Assembly: GCA_016188105.1 (NCBI GenBank)
Contig: JACPIL010000009.1
Coordinates: 1 to 17,140, forward strand
DNA from: Candidatus Woesearchaeota archaeon
GTDB taxonomy: Archaea > Nanobdellota > Nanobdellia > Woesearchaeales > GW2011-AR9
Direction: 5' to 3'
Length of the DNA: 17,140 nt
The notes below the pieces were generated by a model, which made no database searches, had not been told where the DNA came from, and saw only the letters and a program-made list of their open reading frames with translations. Position 1 is the stretch's first letter. Each line of letters starts with the position of its first letter. The position numbers and the translations under genes were made by a program. Positions 13,913 to 17,140 of the stretch are shown here, in pieces.

Positions 13913-15610
13913 CTATCCAAACTTCAAAACCTTAATTTCTCTGGTTTTGAGATTGACAATTGGTACTCGGGCCGGTTCAGGCTGATGACCTAACTTTTCT
14001 TGAAAGGTAGTTGTTCCTTGCCAGCAGCTACCAGAAATCGTGGTAATGCCCTTATAGTTAGCAACATTGGAATAATGGATGTGTCCGCTGATTAAGAAGT
14101 CCGGTATTTTTTTAATGAGCAAGGGGTCTTCTTTATGGCCGGGAAAATAAGGGGTGGATTTAAATGACGGAGCTAAGTGGCGACGCTTCAGTAGAAATTT
14201 TATGATTAAATCGGCACGATGATAGCCGCCGTTATTTCTAATAGAATCAACATTAGCTACATAATAATCAAAACTATAACCATGATATAATAAGACGTCA
14301 AAACCAGGAAAATTTTCTGTTTTTCCGATATTTACCATGGCCGGGTTAGTAACTAACGTCACATTAGGAATTTTAAACAAGCCAGGCGCAAATTTTTCGT
14401 CAAAGGAGGATTGTGGTTCAGCTAAGTGGACCGCATCGTGATTACCCGGACAAATTATTATTTTTTTATCCGAAGGTATTTTTTTGATAAGTTCAGTAAA
14501 CTCTTGATATTGGTGAATGATATCACTAATACCTAACTCATCTATCTGAGAAGGATAAATGCCCACGCCATCAACTAAATCCCCAGCGATGATAATATAT
14601 CTTACTTTTTTGGCGATTTCTTTTTGTGCCGGATTACCAGCCTCACTATTAATCCAACGTAAAAACTTATCAAATTCTTCTTTAAGAAAGAGTTTTGAAC
14701 CAACATGGATATCGGACAAAAAGATTGCATATTCTTCTTCTAGCCCTTTTTTCAGTTGGTGGGTGGCGGGAACATCCGGCCAAACAATATCTTCTGCAAA
14801 GATTATCTTGTCTCCCAAAACACCAGTTATGCCTATTACTTCGTCGTGAACTAGGTCTTTTCCTTTCTGATAAAGTTCTTTTTTGTTCTTAGAAATCATG
14901 ACTTTTATCTTGCCAGTAAGATCTTCTACGGTTAAAATGAGATTACCATTTTTAGTTTCCCCTATTTCATCAATTAAGGTTATAATGGAAACGTTTTCTT
15001 TTTCTTTCTTGGTTAGAAGGCGGGAAATGGGCATGGTATTTTGTAGTTCCTGGCGATTCCGTAAGAGGCCTTCCAAAAAGCGATACCGAGATAAAAACAA
15101 AAGAGTAAAATCCTTCACTTCGTACTTGTGTGGTTCGTTTTTATAAGAAATAATTATCTCAACTTGCTGAGGAGAGGAAGATATCTCTGGCAATGCCAAT
15201 AGGGCGCTGGGGGAGTGATTGTCAAAGGCGACGGAACTAATAAAAGTGATATTGTCTTCTTCTGGTTGTAAATGTGGGTCTGTTTCTAAGCTCATTAAAT
15301 TTTGTTTTTGATTAAAAGAGGCAGTTCCTAAATCTAGGGTTGCTTGTCGAAAATGTTGGAGCTGGGTTTGATAGAGTTCATCGTCGCGATTTTTTTCTGC
15401 ATCGACGCGATAACGATCAATCTCATACCAATCGACCAAACTCTGCTGCTGGCTAATCACCTCAACATAATCAGTATTTATTACGATTAAATCGCCTTCA
15501 TGTTTGATTTTATCAATAATTGATTCATCTAATTTTTTTTCTAAGAAGTCTCCGCTTACTAAAACCCCGTGTTCAAAATAATTTTCAATAACTTTTTTTT
15601 TGTCTTCCAT
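13913..15610 (-). CDS. polB: DNA polymerase D small subunit DP1 (3'-5' exonuclease)
   Basis: DP1 is the proofreading exonuclease subunit of PolD, related to the B subunits of eukaryotic polymerases. The 565-residue protein has an N-terminal helical region with a KVIENYFEHGVLVSGDFLE start, a low-conservation linker (about 65-150), an OB fold (about 205-280, including ILTVEDLTGKIKVMIS) and a calcineurin-like phosphoesterase domain (294-565). Metal-binding motifs are intact: D300 and H302 in SDIHVGS, D344 in AGDLVDG, N390 and H391 in GNHD, H443 in YHGYS, and H510 and H512 in SGHIHYS. This suggests an active nuclease. The ATG at 15610 is four bases after the stop of the cdc6 C-terminal fragment, so expression is likely coupled with cdc6. 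The DP2 gene follows on the same strand. Confidence 0.96.
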   Translation of the reverse strand: MEDKKKVIENYFEHGVLVSGDFLEKKLDESIIDKIKHEGDLIVINTDYVEVISQQQSLVDWYEIDRYRVDAEKNRDDELYQTQLQHFRQATLDLGTASFNQKQNLMSLETDPHLQPEEDNITFISSVAFDNHSPSALLALPEISSSPQQVEIIISYKNEPHKYEVKDFTLLFLSRYRFLEGLLRNRQELQNTMPISRLLTKKEKENVSIITLIDEIGETKNGNLILTVEDLTGKIKVMISKNKKELYQKGKDLVHDEVIGITGVLGDKIIFAEDIVWPDVPATHQLKKGLEEEYAIFLSDIHVGSKLFLKEEFDKFLRWINSEAGNPAQKEIAKKVRYIIIAGDLVDGVGIYPSQIDELGISDIIHQYQEFTELIKKIPSDKKIIICPGNHDAVHLAEPQSSFDEKFAPGLFKIPNVTLVTNPAMVNIGKTENFPGFDVLLYHGYSFDYYVANVDSIRNNGGYHRADLIIKFLLKRRHLAPSFKSTPYFPGHKEDPLLIKKIPDFLISGHIHYSNVANYKGITTISGSCWQGTTTFQEKLGHQPEPARVPIVNLKTREIKVLKFG

Positions 15611-15614
15611 AGGA

Positions 15615-15848
15615 TTAACTTAATTGCAGAGATTTTTCTAAGACGGTTTTTAATTTTAAGATAAGGGTTTCATCTAAAGAAAGAGAAACGTCCCTGGTCC
15701 GACCATATCTCCCCTTAGAGATTATTTTAGCATTTATAACTCCCAGCATATCAAACTCAGCTAGAACATCGGATATCCTTCTTTGGGTAAGGACGTTTAG
15801 ATTTGTCTGGCGACAGAGATTCCTATAACGCCAATAAAAGGATTGCAT
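15615..15848 (-). CDS. cdc6: C-terminal winged-helix part of Orc1/Cdc6 in a shifted frame
   Basis: This 77-codon frame encodes the DNA-binding winged helix of archaeal Orc1/Cdc6. The segments YWRYRNLC, LNVLTQRRISDVLAEFDMLG and INAKIISKGRYGRTRDVSL match the conserved helix, recognition helix and wing. It lies in the +1 frame relative to the AAA+ part and overlaps it by 26 bases. The nominal ATG at 15848 has no visible ribosome binding site, so it probably is not an independent start; the natural reading is a continuation of the upstream frame. The family usually has a loop and a TGEVY-like step before YxxYxxLC, and most of this is missing here, so a simple one-base correction would not restore the standard sequence. 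It ends four bases before DP1. Confidence 0.75.
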   Translation of the reverse strand: MQSFYWRYRNLCRQTNLNVLTQRRISDVLAEFDMLGVINAKIISKGRYGRTRDVSLSLDETLILKLKTVLEKSLQLS

Positions 15849-16773
15849 ATAACACTGACTGAAATTGTTTGGGTTGATTTACGGCCGCATTAAGAATTTT
15901 ATCTGATTCTATCTTCTTCTCTGCTTCGTCAAGATGGTTAATTTCTATGGCTGAAGAACCGCTGCGTTCTGCTGTCTCTCCTGCAATCCGTAATAGATCT
16001 ATGGCTCTACGAATGTCGCCGTGATCTCGGGCTGAATACGCAGCACATTTTTCTATTACGCCCGCTTGAACCGCCCCCTCCTTAAAAGCCTTAGCTGCCC
16101 TTTTACGTAAAATATCCTGAATTTGGAGAGCATTATAAGGCGAAAAGATAATTTCCTCTTCAGACAGGCTACTTTTTACGCGTGGATCGAGATTTTCAGC
16201 AAAGATGAGGTTGTTAGAAATCCCGATTAAACAAATTTGTGATTTTTGGAGTTCGACATTGATTCGAGTTAAATTATATAATATTTCGTCCCCTATTTTC
16301 TTAGTTAAGTGGTCTATTTCATCTAAAACCAATAAAACCATTTGTTTTTGTTGGTCCAAAAGTTTGTAAAAGATGTTATAAACTTCATCAGTAGGTAAGC
16401 CGGTTGGAGGCAATTCTTGTCCAAATTCTTTACTTAGCTGTGCTATAAGCCTATATTCGGTGTCGGCTACTTTTTTAAGCTTACAATTGATGTAAATATA
16501 TTTTAGAGGTAAATTGCTTTGAATTGCAACTTTATTCATAGAAGAAAGGATAAAACGTACCGAAATGGTCTTTCCTGTGCCAGTTTTCCCGTAAATAAAT
16601 AAATTAGAAGGTTTTTCTAGGCGTAAGGCTGGTGCCAAGATATTAGCTACTTCTTGCAATTGTTCTTCGCGGAAGAGTATTTCTTCCGGCATGTAAGAAG
16701 GCAAAAGTGTTCTCTTGTCGACAAAGATTGACTCTTTTTTTATATAGTTCTCGAAAAAGTTTTTTATCTGCAT
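15823..16773 (-). CDS. cdc6: Replication initiator Orc1/Cdc6, AAA+ ATPase part (frame broken before the winged helix)
   Basis: Orc1/Cdc6 binds origin DNA and loads MCM helicase. The 316-codon frame contains the complete AAA+ module. Walker A GKTGTGKT is at 62-69, Walker B LLVLDEID at 147-154 (D151, E152), and sensor 1 GISNN at 184-188. The LDPRVKSSLSEEEIIF segment (195-210) carries the probable arginine finger, and sensor 2 is GDIRRAIDLLR (252-262). After the lid and the start of the C-terminal domain (QPKQFQSVLYAILL), the frame stops at a TAG, 24 codons after the last AAA+ helix. The expected winged helix continues in the next frame. AAA+ part plus fragment give about 385 residues, close to the usual size. 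The gene reads away from the candidate origin and heads the DP1-DP2 cluster. I see no clear TATA at leaderless distance, but an ORB-like element sits just before the start. Confidence 0.93.
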   Translation of the reverse strand: MQIKNFFENYIKKESIFVDKRTLLPSYMPEEILFREEQLQEVANILAPALRLEKPSNLFIYGKTGTGKTISVRFILSSMNKVAIQSNLPLKYIYINCKLKKVADTEYRLIAQLSKEFGQELPPTGLPTDEVYNIFYKLLDQQKQMVLLVLDEIDHLTKKIGDEILYNLTRINVELQKSQICLIGISNNLIFAENLDPRVKSSLSEEEIIFSPYNALQIQDILRKRAAKAFKEGAVQAGVIEKCAAYSARDHGDIRRAIDLLRIAGETAERSGSSAIEINHLDEAEKKIESDKILNAAVNQPKQFQSVLYAILLLAL

Positions 16774-16778
16774 GCCTG

Positions 16779-16799
16779 ACCCCTTTATTTCCTATGGAA
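16779..16799 (-). promoter_or_regulatory. ORB-like Orc1/Cdc6 binding site
   Basis: Read on the minus strand, the dyad TTCCATAGGAAA (16799-16788) is followed by TAAA and then a G-string GGGGT (16783-16779). Archaeal origin recognition boxes, as I recall them, consist of TTCCANTGGAAA-type dyads with a G-rich element on one side. Only one of the fixed dyad positions differs here. The site is 6 bp upstream of the cdc6 ATG, which would also allow the initiator to control its own gene. Confidence 0.6.
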
Positions 16800-16855
16800 T
16801 AAGTGTGATTTGAAGATGTTATCCTACTTTTTTGAGTGTTAATAAACAATTTGAA

Positions 16856-16891
16856 GTTAAGAGATATAGTTCAATAAATATATCTCTTAAC
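16856..16891. repeat. Perfect 13-bp inverted repeat upstream of cdc6
   Basis: GTTAAGAGATATA (16856-16868) is mirrored exactly by TATATCTCTTAAC (16879-16891) with a 10-bp spacer GTTCAATAAA. It is too AT-rich and too far from any gene end to be a convincing terminator. Its place 57 bp beyond the ORB-like site suggests a protein-binding or cruciform-forming origin element. Confidence 0.8.
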
Positions 16892-17019
16892 CTAGATTAC
16901 AAGTGGAAGTATTATAAATATTTATGCATTGAGAACAGAAGAACCAACCATATACTTTTATCTTCAATCTGTAAACGATTCTATTATTAATAATCTTAAA
17001 ATATGTTAAATGCAATTTT

Positions 17020-17140
17020 TAATGGTTGTTTAATTACTAATGATATACTATTAATTTTTTAAATTTATAACTAATACATTATTTTCAATATAGAAAATAA
17101 TATATTATAATAATATTAATAATATTGATAATAATAATAA
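17020..17140. other. Extremely AT-rich tract, possible DNA unwinding element
   Basis: From about 17020 almost every base is A or T, ending in irregular AAT/ATA repeats (17095-17140). Such a tract beside an initiator binding site is a good candidate for the duplex unwinding element. It contains no usable reading frame. It could continue past the window edge, and low complexity here also makes assembly uncertain. Confidence 0.5.

Larger units (their letters stand above)
16774..17140. other. Candidate replication origin (gene-free, AT-rich, next to cdc6)
   Basis: This 367-bp stretch up to the right edge has no convincing coding frame. It holds an ORB-like site beside the cdc6 start, a perfect 13-bp inverted repeat, two 12-bp AT palindromes (16914-16925 ATAAATATTTAT and 16983-16994 ATTATTAATAAT), and a terminal tract of nearly pure A/T from about 17020. 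Initiator site, dyads and an easily melted tract next to the initiator gene are the standard parts of an archaeal origin. The right half may lie beyond the window. Confidence 0.6.

Noticed and set aside
14559..15146. Several plus-strand frames opposite DP1
   Set aside because: All are antisense to conserved OB-fold and phosphoesterase motifs and show no start signals.
16643..16849. Minus-strand frame overlapping the cdc6 5' end in another phase
   Set aside because: It overlaps the conserved cdc6 N-terminus and covers the ORB-like site; its translation has no family character.
16856..16891. 13-bp inverted repeat as a transcription terminator
   Set aside because: No gene ends near it on either strand, it is not GC-rich and it is not followed by a clean T-run; archaeal termination mostly uses U-tracts rather than hairpins.
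16774..17140. tRNA, C/D box RNA or CRISPR repeats in the right-edge stretch
   Set aside because: No cloverleaf, no C and D box pair and no regularly spaced repeats can be seen; the AAT-type repeats are irregular low-complexity DNA.

Overview
The window looks like a piece of an archaeal chromosome. Archaeal marker genes include both subunits of the euryarchaeal/DPANN-type DNA polymerase D (DP1 and DP2), Orc1/Cdc6, TFE-alpha, aIF2-beta with its usual DUF424 neighbour, the Holliday junction resolvase Hjc, and an archaeal/eukaryal-type tyrosyl-tRNA synthetase. The sequence is AT-rich and very gene-dense. Many genes have a TATA-like box about 25-31 bp before the ATG, as in archaeal leaderless transcripts. 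A DPANN lineage such as Woesearchaeota/Pacearchaeota, or a small-genome euryarchaeon, fits best, but I cannot fix the taxon from the sequence alone. I see no rRNA, tRNA, CRISPR array, insertion sequence or prophage.

Left part (1-5570). A probable divergent promoter serves a gene running off the left edge and an M16 zinc peptidase. The peptidase is followed by a lipoprotein with a beta-propeller-like repeat domain. The tyrosyl-tRNA synthetase (minus strand) is divergent from a plus-strand set of HAD-family hydrolase, RNase Z and a five-helix membrane protein, whose genes overlap or abut.

Middle (5571-10294). A tRNA-dihydrouridine synthase is divergent from an ITP/XTP phosphatase of the YjjX/DUF84 family, and Hjc follows. 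Next come an unknown 126-residue protein, TFE-alpha with a long basic tail, and a 65-residue membrane/coiled-coil protein. Then aIF2-beta, DUF424 and a stand-alone GHKL ATPase resembling bacterial anti-sigma kinases lie in tandem. Housekeeping genes for translation, tRNA processing, nucleotide-pool cleaning and recombination are interleaved, and most convergent pairs have almost no space between them.

Right part (10284-17140). One minus-strand replication cluster reads cdc6, then DP1, then DP2, away from an AT-rich gene-free stretch at the right edge. That stretch has an ORB-like Orc1/Cdc6 binding site (16779-16799), a perfect 13-bp inverted repeat (16856-16891) and an extremely AT-rich tract to the window end. 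Together these make a strong candidate for the chromosomal replication origin. This arrangement resembles the Pyrococcus oriC region, where the origin lies next to cdc6 and the PolD genes.

The most surprising point is that cdc6 is broken into two overlapping frames exactly between the AAA+ ATPase part and the DNA-binding winged-helix domain. The linker between them also appears shortened. This could be a real split initiator, programmed frameshifting or an assembly error.
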